64,000 nucleotides of DNA from an uncultured Methanoregula sp. GTDB taxonomy: Archaea > Halobacteriota > Methanomicrobia > Methanomicrobiales > Methanospirillaceae. Positions 16,775-24,730 of the stretch are shown piece after piece; position 1 is the first letter of the stretch, and each line of letters starts with the position of its first letter. The notes under the pieces are model-generated. The model saw only the letters and a list, made by a program, of their open reading frames with translations. It had not been told where the DNA came from and did no database searches. The stretch is taken from positions 2,723,419-2,787,418 of the forward strand of contig NZ_OY781872.1 of assembly GCF_963677065.1 (NCBI RefSeq). Reading direction: 5' to 3'. A program made the translations under genes and the position numbers.

Positions 16775-17448
16775 CCTGATGGATACAGCAGAACCATCCA
16801 TAAGACCCAGACAAGGCAGCAGATGCACCCGGCTGCAACGCTTCCCCGGAACAACCATGATTCCCATACCGGGCAGCTGTCAGCGAAATCATAGGAGAGC
16901 AGATCCGTATCGCTTCGTTGCAGGAACCGTTGCAGCCAGGTCCGGGTCATGGGACAATCCCGTATGGTGCAGGCTCTCCTGCGTAAAGATACAAACAGAA
17001 GCCTGTTCTGCAGCAGTCATTATTCTTTGGGCAGGAACTGGGGCCGGGCACCATTTCAGAGCAGCCCCTGAGCTCCATCAATAAGTTCAATCGTGGAACG
17101 ATGAGGATAATCGCATTTCTGCATAGGCGTTGTTCCCGGAATGCGGAAACCGAAACGGGCTTTGCGGATATGGTTGGTGTACAGAAAATTCCGCATGGCA
17201 CCAATCGACTGCGAGGATTTTTGCGACATCTGGAAAAACCGGGCAATTTCCCGCGAGGCTACCACCGCCCGGTTCAGATTCCGGGAGAGCGGGCAGGTAC
17301 AGATCAGCCGGGCGCACTGGTATCTCCGCGCTGAATCTGGATGCCCGCACCTCATTTTTTTATCCCCGTTTTTATATTTCTCATGCCCCTTTGGTTCACG
17401 GGGGGATATACCTGTGTATTGACTGCATATTTAAAAAAAAAAGAGAGT
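16775..17448. other. Intergenic stretch without a confident gene
   Basis: No reading frame here has convincing protein character. Short frames exist on both strands around 17056-17422; their start regions lack ribosome sites and neither composition nor pattern decides between them. An A-run near 17430 lies just beyond the Hsp20 stop and may act in termination. Confidence 0.4.
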
Positions 17449-17913
17449 TCAGGCTTTTTCCTGTTCCGGTGCCCGGGCTTTTTTCAGATGGAGATCGAGT
17501 ACACCATGTACCAGGCTCATCCGGGCCCCGTGAGATGTAACAGGAACGGGAAGCAGAACAATACGGTGCAGGGAGAGCCGGTTCTTTTCACATGCGGGAT
17601 TCGGGTCCGGTTCTCCGCCCTCGCCACCGGTATACTCACCGGTAATCCGCAGGGTATTGTCCGTCATGAGAGCAAGGGAAATCTTTGCATTGCCAATCCC
17701 GGTGACCGTATCAACAGTCATGGTAACTTCGTCCTCCTGCACGGAGATTTCCGCGTCCAGGTTATGCATGTACTGGCAGACAATTCCGGGGTTCTCCTCG
17801 TACGGCAACTGCGGGTTCTCATAAGGTTCAAGAGCAAGCTCGTACAGGTAGTCCATGGATGCTCTGAGTTCGTCAAGTTCATCATAGATGGATCGGTGAA
17901 AACGTCGTACCAT
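17449..17913 (-). CDS. Hsp20/alpha-crystallin-like small heat shock protein
   Basis: A 154-residue protein. The N-terminus (MVRRFHRSIYDELDELRAS MDYLY) resembles archaeal small heat shock proteins. The beta-rich middle (EISVQEDEVTMTVDT, NTLRITGEY) and the RIVLLPVPV...SLVHGVLDLHLKKA segment follow the alpha-crystallin domain plan, the latter being the conserved LPxPVxxxxAxxxNGVLxxxLPK region in divergent form. It should act as an ATP-independent holdase. Start ATG 17913 is fixed by a perfect GGAGGT 6 nt upstream; a longer frame to 17961 has no such site. Confidence 0.7.
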   Translation of the reverse strand: MVRRFHRSIYDELDELRASMDYLYELALEPYENPQLPYEENPGIVCQYMHNLDAEISVQEDEVTMTVDTVTGIGNAKISLALMTDNTLRITGEYTGGEGGEPDPNPACEKNRLSLHRIVLLPVPVTSHGARMSLVHGVLDLHLKKARAPEQEKA

Positions 17914-18042
17914 TTCTCTACCTCCTTCTTTGTTGCCCAGGTGCGATCCCACCTGGATCAATGGGACGGGTGCTGTCTGGCCGAATATAGATTGTGGTAA
18001 AAAGGGCAGGATGTGTAAAAAGAGATGACGATTGGGTGGAGA

Positions 18043-18897
18043 CTAGGGAATCTCCACCGAACCTGCAAGGGAGATCACACCCCAGAGGTTCCCTTTGACT
18101 TTGCAATCAATTATGGATCGGATCTTCGGCAGGGATTTCTGAGAGGTCCCGACAATCAGGGAGAAGACTGCCAGCTGCTCTTCATCGGAATTTTGGCTGT
18201 CATAAGGAGGCATCGGGGGATAGAATTCCCAGAAGACTTCGTGCCGGTTTTTGAGTATCCCCTCGTATTCCAGCAATGATCCGGCAGGAATCCCGAAAGA
18301 GTACCCGGTCTTTTTTGTGTACGAGCCGCTCAAGAGGTTCCCGTTGCCGGCCGGGATCCCGAACCGGTTCTTTTGACCGGTCCCGGGGGGCTTTACGTTT
18401 GCAGATGAAGAAAATTCCAGGGCCGGGGAGATGGTGAAAACATCCCGGCCGTTCTCGATAAGTGCGGTGATACTGCTCTTATCTTTCGGGGAATAGGAAA
18501 TAATTCCGGTATCTTCGGGAAACGCAAACTCGATCATCCCGTTGATCAGGCGGGTGGTCGAGGGATCGCCCGGCCGCATGCTGATGGCAAAGAGTACGGT
18601 ATAAAAAACCATATTTTCCGTACCGGTTGTTCTGCCGGGATCCTGCATTCGCACCTGATCGATCACATCATCCGGGGTCCGGCTTACCATCTTTGTGATG
18701 AAGACCCGGGCATCCGGGCCTGCCAGGGTATCCTCCGGACAGGCCCCTTCATCCTGCCCGGATCGTTCCGATCCGTTTTTTCCTTCTTCCCCCGGACGGG
18801 GCAGGTATGCATCCCTCATCATTGCCGCAGAGGATCTCTGGATCTCCGACAACAGGATCACTTCGACAGATTCTACGGAAATGTCGTTTTTTACCAT
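18043..18897 (-). CDS. Hypothetical protein
   Basis: A 284-residue soluble protein without a recognised family. No signal peptide or membrane segment is seen. Residues ~30-60 are charged and low in hydrophobics, probably a flexible linker between a short N-terminal part and the larger C-terminal part. Two near-repeats of FGIPAG occur (~178 and ~198), and the last third has regular strand-like patterns (EVFWEFYPPMPP, LAVFSLIVGTS, WGVISLAGSVEIP). It is flanked by the Hsp20 and KTSC genes on the same strand, with no close coupling. Confidence 0.7.
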   Translation of the reverse strand: MVKNDISVESVEVILLSEIQRSSAAMMRDAYLPRPGEEGKNGSERSGQDEGACPEDTLAGPDARVFITKMVSRTPDDVIDQVRMQDPGRTTGTENMVFYTVLFAISMRPGDPSTTRLINGMIEFAFPEDTGIISYSPKDKSSITALIENGRDVFTISPALEFSSSANVKPPGTGQKNRFGIPAGNGNLLSGSYTKKTGYSFGIPAGSLLEYEGILKNRHEVFWEFYPPMPPYDSQNSDEEQLAVFSLIVGTSQKSLPKIRSIIDCKVKGNLWGVISLAGSVEIP

Positions 18898-19052
18898 GAT
18901 GTCCCTTTAATATCACTTCAGACCGTGCAGGGATAAATAATTGTTTAATAATGTGGTGATCCGGCTTTGGGAAAAGACCGGAACTGCTGAAAGCCCGCAT
19001 CGGGCCGGGACTACGATCGGTACACTCCTCCGGGACCGATCGGGAACGGAGT

Positions 19053-19268
19053 TTACGCAAGAACCTGTTTTGTCTGGAACTTGGGCCGGACCTTCTCGGA
19101 GAAGTATTTTCCAATCTCGCCGGAATGCATCAGATCCGCGTACACTTTCGGGGGCACAGCCAGGTACTGGTAAACGAGTCCTGAGGCAAATTCTATCTCC
19201 AGGATCTTTTTGGTATCATCATATCCAACAGAATGCAGAATTCGGGACTTGACGGACTGTCGTTCCAT
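19053..19268 (-). CDS. KTSC domain protein
   Basis: A 71-residue protein that is essentially one KTSC domain: VKSRILHSVGYDDTKKILEIEF, GLVYQYLAVPPKVYADLM and GEIGKYFSEKVRPKF. KTSC domains occur alone or with nuclease and ATPase proteins and are suspected to bind nucleic acid; function is not established. The Lys-Thr-Ser-Cys motif is not strictly kept. Monocistronic on the minus strand. Confidence 0.85.
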   Translation of the reverse strand: MERQSVKSRILHSVGYDDTKKILEIEFASGLVYQYLAVPPKVYADLMHSGEIGKYFSEKVRPKFQTKQVLA

Positions 19269-19378
19269 TCATATCAACACTCTCTTACACGTGCGCTGGG
19301 ATGTTAAGGGTTGTTACAAAAAAAAGTGCCGGGCTCGAGCGCCAGGATCCGGTATTTCCCGCAAGTACGGCTGGTTAT

Positions 19379-21151
19379 TCAGAACCGTTTCGGATCGGTC
19401 TCCACATCCACGATGACCGGGCGGTTCATGGCCATTGCCCGGAGCACCGCGGGCCGGAGATCCTCAGGCCGGGCAACGCGAATACCGGCACCGCCGCACA
19501 CTTCAGCATATTTTGCAAAGTCCGGGTTGAGCAGGTCGGTTGCGAAATTCGGGTAATGCTCCATCATCTGCTCGACCTGGATCATGCCCAGCTCGCGGTT
19601 GTTCAAGATGATCACAACAACCGGAAGATTGTACTTGACCGCAGAAACAAAATCCCCCATGGCCATGGAAAACCCCCCGTCGCCGGTTATGCAGAAGACC
19701 GGCCGGTCCGGGTACGCGAGCCGGGCTGCCAGGGCTGCGGGGAACCCGAATCCCATGGTGGCAAGATAGCCGGACATGACAAAGCGCTGGCGTTTCATCC
19801 GGAAGTTCCGGCCGAACCACCACTGGTTCTCCCCGACATCGAGCGCGATTACCGCATCGGGAGGAATAATCTCCGAGAGAACGTTCATGATGTAGGGCGG
19901 GCGGAGCGGGACTGCCGTGCTGTCGGCCTCCCGGTCCCGCTGCTCGTCCCATGCACGCTTCATGCGGGCAACTTCAGCGTGCATTTTTCCGGTATCCTTC
20001 CGGTCAAGAAGCGGGAGGAGCCGGGGGATAACGTCAGCACAATTCCCAAAGAGCGAGAGCGACCGGGCATTCTTCCCGAGCTTGACCGGGTCGAGATCTA
20101 CCTGGACCATGGGTTTGTCTTCCGGCACGCTGGTAAATTTCGAGAACCCGACACCCAGTACCAGGAGGAGATCGGCACCGGCAGCAGTTGACCGGGCCAT
20201 TGGCGAGCCAACGTTCCCGAGGATCCCGAGCACCCAGTCCTCATCCTCCGGCAGGATCCCTTTGGCCCGGAAGGTGGTCAGGATCGGGGCGCCGATCTTC
20301 TCTGCAATGGCAAGCACGTCCTGCCCGGCTGCATATGCTCCCCACCCGGCAATGATGACCGGGTTTTTTGCAGCATTGATGCGATCCGCTGCCTCCCGGA
20401 TCAGGCCTTCGGTCGGGACGATCGAGAGCCCGGGGATGCAGGACTCCCGGGAACAGAACATGGCGTCGAGCGGTTCTTTCTGGATATTGTTCGGGACCGA
20501 GAGCTGGGAAACCCCCCGGTGGAGGATGGCATACTTGAGCGCCCGGGTGAGGAGCAGGACTGCCTTGCTGCGGTCGGCAATCGTGTTGTTGTAGACCGTG
20601 ATCGGGCGGAAGAGCGCATCCTGGTCGAGCTCCTGGATTCCGCCGGGACCGGTATACTGGGATTCGGACTGGCCGTTCAGCGCAATGACCGAAGCATGGT
20701 CTTCCTTGGCATCATAGAGTCCGGTGACCAGGTTGGTTGCTCCCGGGCCGGCAATGGTGAGGCAGGCGGAAACTTTGCCGGTCAGCTTGCTGTATGCCGA
20801 GGCGGCCATTGCTGCGTTTGCCTCGTGACGGAAGACGATATACCGGAGGGCCGGGTTCTTCCGGACCGCTTCCACAAGCCCGAGCGAGGATGTGCCGGGA
20901 AGGCCGAATACGAGCCGGACATCCCAGGCGGCAAGCTCTGCAACAAGCACATCGGAGACGGTTGTACCGGAGCCGGCATGGGGGTCTTCTTCCGGGATTG
21001 CAAAAAAAGCATCCCTGGCTGCCCCGCAGACCGGGCAGGTCCAGTTTTCGGGAAGATCGAAAAAACGTGTCCCGGCCGCAATACCTGCCGGGGGGATCCC
21101 GGCCTGCTCGTCATAGACATACCCGCACACCCTGCACTTCCATGCTGTCAT
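19379..21151 (-). CDS. Rubredoxin-ThDP enzyme fusion (acetolactate synthase/pyruvate oxidase-like)
   Basis: A 590-residue fusion. Residues 1-55 are a rubredoxin: KCRVCGYVYDEQAG and NWTCPVCGAARDAF give the four iron-binding cysteines. The rest is a three-domain ThDP enzyme of the acetohydroxyacid synthase/pyruvate oxidase family: FGLPGTSSLGL and FRHEANAAMAA with the activating Glu, a middle domain (PVIIAGWGAYAAG), and the ThDP/Mg motif GDGGFSMAMGDF ending in ILNN. The enzyme should decarboxylate a 2-oxo acid; the rubredoxin suggests an electron transfer step, so oxidation rather than acetolactate formation. Start ATG 21151 follows AGGAGG at 6 nt. Monocistronic. Confidence 0.87.
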   Translation of the reverse strand: MTAWKCRVCGYVYDEQAGIPPAGIAAGTRFFDLPENWTCPVCGAARDAFFAIPEEDPHAGSGTTVSDVLVAELAAWDVRLVFGLPGTSSLGLVEAVRKNPALRYIVFRHEANAAMAASAYSKLTGKVSACLTIAGPGATNLVTGLYDAKEDHASVIALNGQSESQYTGPGGIQELDQDALFRPITVYNNTIADRSKAVLLLTRALKYAILHRGVSQLSVPNNIQKEPLDAMFCSRESCIPGLSIVPTEGLIREAADRINAAKNPVIIAGWGAYAAGQDVLAIAEKIGAPILTTFRAKGILPEDEDWVLGILGNVGSPMARSTAAGADLLLVLGVGFSKFTSVPEDKPMVQVDLDPVKLGKNARSLSLFGNCADVIPRLLPLLDRKDTGKMHAEVARMKRAWDEQRDREADSTAVPLRPPYIMNVLSEIIPPDAVIALDVGENQWWFGRNFRMKRQRFVMSGYLATMGFGFPAALAARLAYPDRPVFCITGDGGFSMAMGDFVSAVKYNLPVVVIILNNRELGMIQVEQMMEHYPNFATDLLNPDFAKYAEVCGGAGIRVARPEDLRPAVLRAMAMNRPVIVDVETDPKRF

Positions 21152-21647
21152 CCATATCCTCCTGTAGCAGTCAATAGATCGGTTACCGATATAAAATACA
21201 GGGAAGACCCGGGGCATACCCCGGCCCGGATCCGGCCCGGGGATTATTGCAATCCAGGGTAACGGAGAAGCTGCACTGAGTGCCCGATACGAGCGCCAAA
21301 GAACTATCCCGGCTTTTCCGAGTCTGAATATTGGCAGGCCTGTGCAGCGGGGGCGGGCTTGTGGAGGTTTGGCGGAGCCGGGGCCGGATTAGTATCGGGG
21401 CTGTCGCAGAATCCCGGGTAACAGGGACACGGATACGTGGCAGGTACCTGGGGATCGTAACCTCACAAAAAATTCTGCGACCGCCCCTCCGCCGAAAAAA
21501 ACCGGTTTCCCGATCGCGTTCACGTTTTCCTACGGGAATGAGCGACCGGCGGCAGCCCGGCAGACTGTCGGCATTATTCGGGGGATCGCTTCGTGAGGTG
21601 TTCCAGTTCTTCTTTTTGAAAATTGTGGGAAAAAACCTGTGATGGGA
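21152..21647. repeat. Intergenic region with a GC-rich dispersed element (about 21340-21415)
   Basis: No protein-like frame. The stretch from about 21340 (GCAGCGGGGGCGGGCTTGTG) to 21415 resembles elements at about 32406, 23030 and 34665 in other gaps: a CGGGG-cGGGCtTGTGG core, then CCGGGGCCGG, then TTAGT and a CTGTCG segment. It seems to be a member of a dispersed intergenic family. Confidence 0.45.
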
Positions 21648-22472
21648 TTATCGCCAGGTAACTTTTAGGGCATCACGCTTCGGGATGCGCCGGAACTGAT
21701 GTTCCGGATAACCGATGAGCATTGCAGATTGGGATGTGTGCCCCTCCGGAAGACAGAGCGCCCGGGCTACTTCCGGTGAGGACCCTACAGCGATCTGCAC
21801 AAATCCCGCCCAGCAGGTGCCAAGGCCGAATGACGGTGCAATGAGATCCAGGTGCGTCATGGCGATGATTGAGTCAATGAATACATGGGGATTTTTTGTA
21901 AAACCATGGCCGATCACGAGACCCGGTGCATTATGGCAGACCGGATCCGCTCCCTGGTCCCATGCATCAATAATCATCGGGAGGACAGGCATCAGGGGAT
22001 GCCCCGGCTGTGTCCTGACCACGTCCCCCGCCCACTCAACAATCGTTTCGGCGAGACGATGAATCCCGGCTGGATCCCTCATAACGGTCCAATGGACCGG
22101 CTGCCCGTTCATGCCGGTCGGAGCGTACCGGACGATCTCCAGGATCTGCCGGAGGGTTTCTTCCGGTACCCGCTCCCGGGAAAAATTCCGTATCGATCGT
22201 CGCATCATCATATGCCGGCCGATCTGGATCGGCGTGAGGAACTGTTCTCCTGAATATCCGGGTTCCTGTCCGGCGCCGGAATAATTCAGGGTGATGGCTC
22301 CTTCCGGGCATACTGCCCCGCAATGGCCGCAATGACAGCAGCAGGGAGCACGCAGAGAATCGACAATGGTTTTTTTTGTTGATTCATCCGTTTTCAGGAT
22401 GAAATACTGGCAGACTTCGATACAGGTTTTACATCCCGTACAAATGGTATTATCAATGGAAATGGTTGTCAT
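21648..22472 (-). CDS. Ferredoxin-nitroreductase fusion protein
   Basis: A 274-residue protein. Residues ~1-65 hold two [4Fe-4S] motifs: CTGCKTCIEVCQ and CCHCGHCGAVCPEGA. Residues ~85-274 are a nitroreductase-fold FMN domain: MMMRRSIRNFSRERVPEETL, RYAPTGMNGQPVHWTV, and GLGTCWAGFVQIA with GYPEHQFRRIPKR at the end. The cluster part likely feeds electrons to the flavin; substrates are unknown (nitro compounds, quinones or similar). It is divergent from an HxlR regulator gene, with an inverted repeat between, which suggests control by it. Confidence 0.9.
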   Translation of the reverse strand: MTTISIDNTICTGCKTCIEVCQYFILKTDESTKKTIVDSLRAPCCCHCGHCGAVCPEGAITLNYSGAGQEPGYSGEQFLTPIQIGRHMMMRRSIRNFSRERVPEETLRQILEIVRYAPTGMNGQPVHWTVMRDPAGIHRLAETIVEWAGDVVRTQPGHPLMPVLPMIIDAWDQGADPVCHNAPGLVIGHGFTKNPHVFIDSIIAMTHLDLIAPSFGLGTCWAGFVQIAVGSSPEVARALCLPEGHTSQSAMLIGYPEHQFRRIPKRDALKVTWR

Positions 22473-22547
22473 GGTTTTACACCCTCTGTCGCGAGTTTTT
22501 CGTTTGTTCTCGCTAAAAAGGTGGGATGCACTATTTTAAAAATAAAG

Positions 22548-22586
22548 TAGTACAATGAAATATTCATACCATTAAAAAATGTACTA
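22548..22586. promoter_or_regulatory. Putative HxlR operator pair
   Basis: Two inverted GTAC-type half sites, TAGTACAAT (from 22548) and ATGTACTA (to 22586), in the divergent promoter between the nitroreductase and HxlR genes. The arms TAGTAC/GTACTA are perfectly complementary and about 27 bases apart, consistent with binding of a dimeric regulator to one or two sites. Confidence 0.5.
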
Positions 22587-22606
22587 ATGGAGAATAATGG
22601 GTAAAA

Positions 22607-22936
22607 ATGGATTCTGAATCAGCATCAGTTCATGTTTATATTTCAGTGATTGGCGGAAAATGGAAACCGGAGATTCTCTGGTATCTCAGGGAGGGTCCGC
22701 TGAGGTTCGGAGAACTCCAGCGAAATGTTACCGGCATTACCCAGGTCACTCTTACGAAAAATCTTCGCGAGCTCGAATCTGACGGAATTATAATCCGGAC
22801 AGTCTACCCGGAAATTCCCCCGCGGGTTGATTACCGTCTCACAGAATTCGGAGAATCTGTTTTTCCGGTCCTTAACGCAATATCTTCCTGGGGCAGGAAA
22901 TATATGAAAATGAAAAAGGAAATTCGTGGTAAATAA
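22607..22936 (+). CDS. HxlR family winged-helix transcriptional regulator
   Basis: A 109-residue HxlR protein: VISVIGGKWKPEILWYL, FGELQRNVTGITQVTLTKNLRELE as helix-turn-helix, DGIIIRTVYPEIPPRVDYRLTEFGESV as the wing, then the C-terminal dimer helix. Divergent from the ferredoxin-nitroreductase and so its probable regulator; members often respond to electrophiles or quinones. Unlike many members the first Cys near the N-terminus is absent. Confidence 0.92.
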   Translation: MDSESASVHVYISVIGGKWKPEILWYLREGPLRFGELQRNVTGITQVTLTKNLRELESDGIIIRTVYPEIPPRVDYRLTEFGESVFPVLNAISSWGRKYMKMKKEIRGK

Positions 22937-23290
22937 TCCGGTACCATATCCGTAATTTCTCGCAGTTATATTGATACGATACCCTCGCACTGCTCCGGAA
23001 CAGGTGGCACAGAGAAATACCTGTACCGGACGGATCGGCTCGCATGCGTGCGGGGCCGGGCCTGCGGTGATGGGACGGACCCGGGACCGGGGCCGTGATA
23101 AGGACCGATACTTCCGGATCGGATACATATCTGTGAAAAAGGATCCCGGATATTCAGAATATAAAACGAAACCGATCCAACAACGGTCCTTCCTGTTATC
23201 AACGCGATACTGGTCTGGACAAAAGACAATATACTATCAGATAAAACCTCAAAATTACGGTTACAACGTTCCTATTCAGGCGAGAAGACC
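22937..23290. repeat. Intergenic region with GC-rich dispersed element (about 23030-23110)
   Basis: No credible gene. From about 23042 the text GTGCGGGGCCGGGCCTGCGG, then GACCCGGGACCGGGGCCG, matches the dispersed intergenic family noted at 21340 and 32406. The last ~120 bases are AT-rich and likely hold the promoter of the DUF1697 gene. Confidence 0.4.
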
Positions 23291-23824
23291 ATGAAAAAAT
23301 ACATTGCCTTTTTACGGGGCATAAATGTTGGCGGGAATACTCGTCTGCCCATGGCAAAACTTACCTCATTATGTACGGGCATAGGATTCAAAAATGTACG
23401 TACCTGTATCCAGAGCGGTAACGTCATATTCGAGAGCGAACTTACTGAAGAGATACTGATAAAAAAATTGGAACAGGCACTGCTTGCAAGTGAACAAAAA
23501 CACATTCCTGTCATCATACGATCAGAAAAGGAACTTGAGTCTGTTATTTCCTGCAACCCGTTTCCGGATGCAGAGCCTGCACAGGTAGGTATCATGTTTT
23601 TTGTAAATCCTGTACCGGACAATTTATTGACGGGTGTACCTGTCCCGGGACCGGAAGAAGTAAAAATTCATGGACGCGAGATCTATATCCATTATCCCAA
23701 CGGCATGGGACGCTCGAAACTTAAACTCCCCACCATGGATCAGGAGGGGACTGTCCGAAATATCAACACCGTTACCAGACTTGCCGGGCTGGATTTAAGG
23801 AACAAACAAAGGGATAAAAAATGA
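23291..23824 (+). CDS. DUF1697 family protein
   Basis: A 177-residue protein with the DUF1697 hallmarks: YIAFLRGINVGGNTRLPMA, NVRTCIQSGNVIFES, and near the C-terminus GMGRSKLKLP followed by GTVRNINTVTRLAGL. The family is widespread and uncharacterised. It lies 51 bases upstream of a GNAT gene on the same strand, and the two are probably co-transcribed. Possible late acquisition, since the family is commoner in bacteria (inference). Confidence 0.9.
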   Translation: MKKYIAFLRGINVGGNTRLPMAKLTSLCTGIGFKNVRTCIQSGNVIFESELTEEILIKKLEQALLASEQKHIPVIIRSEKELESVISCNPFPDAEPAQVGIMFFVNPVPDNLLTGVPVPGPEEVKIHGREIYIHYPNGMGRSKLKLPTMDQEGTVRNINTVTRLAGLDLRNKQRDKK

Positions 23825-23875
23825 CGTGGGAGAATTATCTCCTGGATAATTACGGAAAAACCGGACGGTGAAAAA

Positions 23876-24298
23876 ATGGAGATTACACTGCGCCATTCGT
23901 GTTCAGGAATCAACTGGGACTGTGTGTCAGAGATTTTGAAAAACGGCGGTATGAGTTACTTCGATGGGGATGTGCACAGGAAAGCGTTTGAAAACAGTTA
24001 CGCGGTCATTTTTGCATTTGACGAAGATACCCTGATCGGGTTTGGCCGCGTCATATCTGACGGGACATACCAGGCTGCGCTGTATGACGTGGCAGTATCC
24101 CCGGAATACCAGGGAAAGGCAATTGGTACTACCATCGTAAACCAGCTTCTCGGCAGTATTCCCGGGTGCAATGTTATCCTGTATGCTTCTCCCGGGAAAG
24201 AGCACTTTTATGAGACCCTGAACTTCCGGAGAATGAAAACAGGCATGGCCCTCTTTCTGGATCGTGAAAGGATGTCATCGCGGGGATTTACTGAATAA
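23876..24298 (+). CDS. GNAT family N-acetyltransferase
   Basis: A 140-residue GNAT-fold enzyme. LIGFGRVISDGTYQAALYDVAVSPEYQGKAIGTTIVNQLL contains the beta4 strand and the acetyl-CoA loop in the form QGKAIGT. FYETLNFRRMKTGMALF is the typical C-terminal motif B. The substrate is unknown. GGTGAAAA precedes the ATG. Second gene after DUF1697, likely one operon. Confidence 0.88.
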   Translation: MEITLRHSCSGINWDCVSEILKNGGMSYFDGDVHRKAFENSYAVIFAFDEDTLIGFGRVISDGTYQAALYDVAVSPEYQGKAIGTTIVNQLLGSIPGCNVILYASPGKEHFYETLNFRRMKTGMALFLDRERMSSRGFTE

Positions 24299-24730
24299 TC
24301 CGACCCGGGGACCTGGCCTCAAGGGTATCCTGTACGTCCGGGAAACTCTGCCGGTTCCGGGATGCGGCGGGGTCGGTATTTTTTTTGGATTTTTTTACCG
24401 GATTTTTTTTGAAAACTTTTTAGAAATATTTTAAAAACGGGTGGAGATTTTTTCAAAAACCAAAATTATGATAAAAAAATCCGGGAGATTACCGGAAAAA
24501 TTCCCGGAGTTTTTTTCAATGAGAATTGTTTCACAGGTAAGAATTTTTTATAAAATTCATACCCTGCGAATTACACAGGCCAGAAACCGATTCTTTTTTT
24601 TATGAATTTATTTAGATGAATCTAAATAATCATTCGTGCTAGTTAAGTAATTCCCATGTTCATTTCTCGTCTCCATCCATCCGGTCTCCCTTCAAAAATA
24701 CAGGATAGTAAAAAATAAGGTAGCGATCCT
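24299..24730. other. AT-rich intergenic region upstream of giant surface protein
   Basis: No gene. Several T- and A-tracts (24380-24610) follow the GNAT stop, probably including a terminator. The right part holds a strong palindrome (24608-24629) and the leader of the surface-protein gene. Confidence 0.5.
24608..24629. promoter_or_regulatory. Perfect 10-2-10 palindrome, possible operator
   Basis: Left arm TTATTTAGAT, spacer GA, right arm the exact complement. It sits about 100 bp upstream of the 2132-codon surface-protein gene. Its symmetry resembles operators of DtxR/MntR-type metal regulators (TTTAGAT-type half sites), but the binding protein is not known. Confidence 0.5.

Noticed and set aside
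17056..17422. Overlapping frames on both strands in the gap before Hsp20
   Set aside because: Neither has a ribosome site or recognisable family; cannot tell coding from chance.
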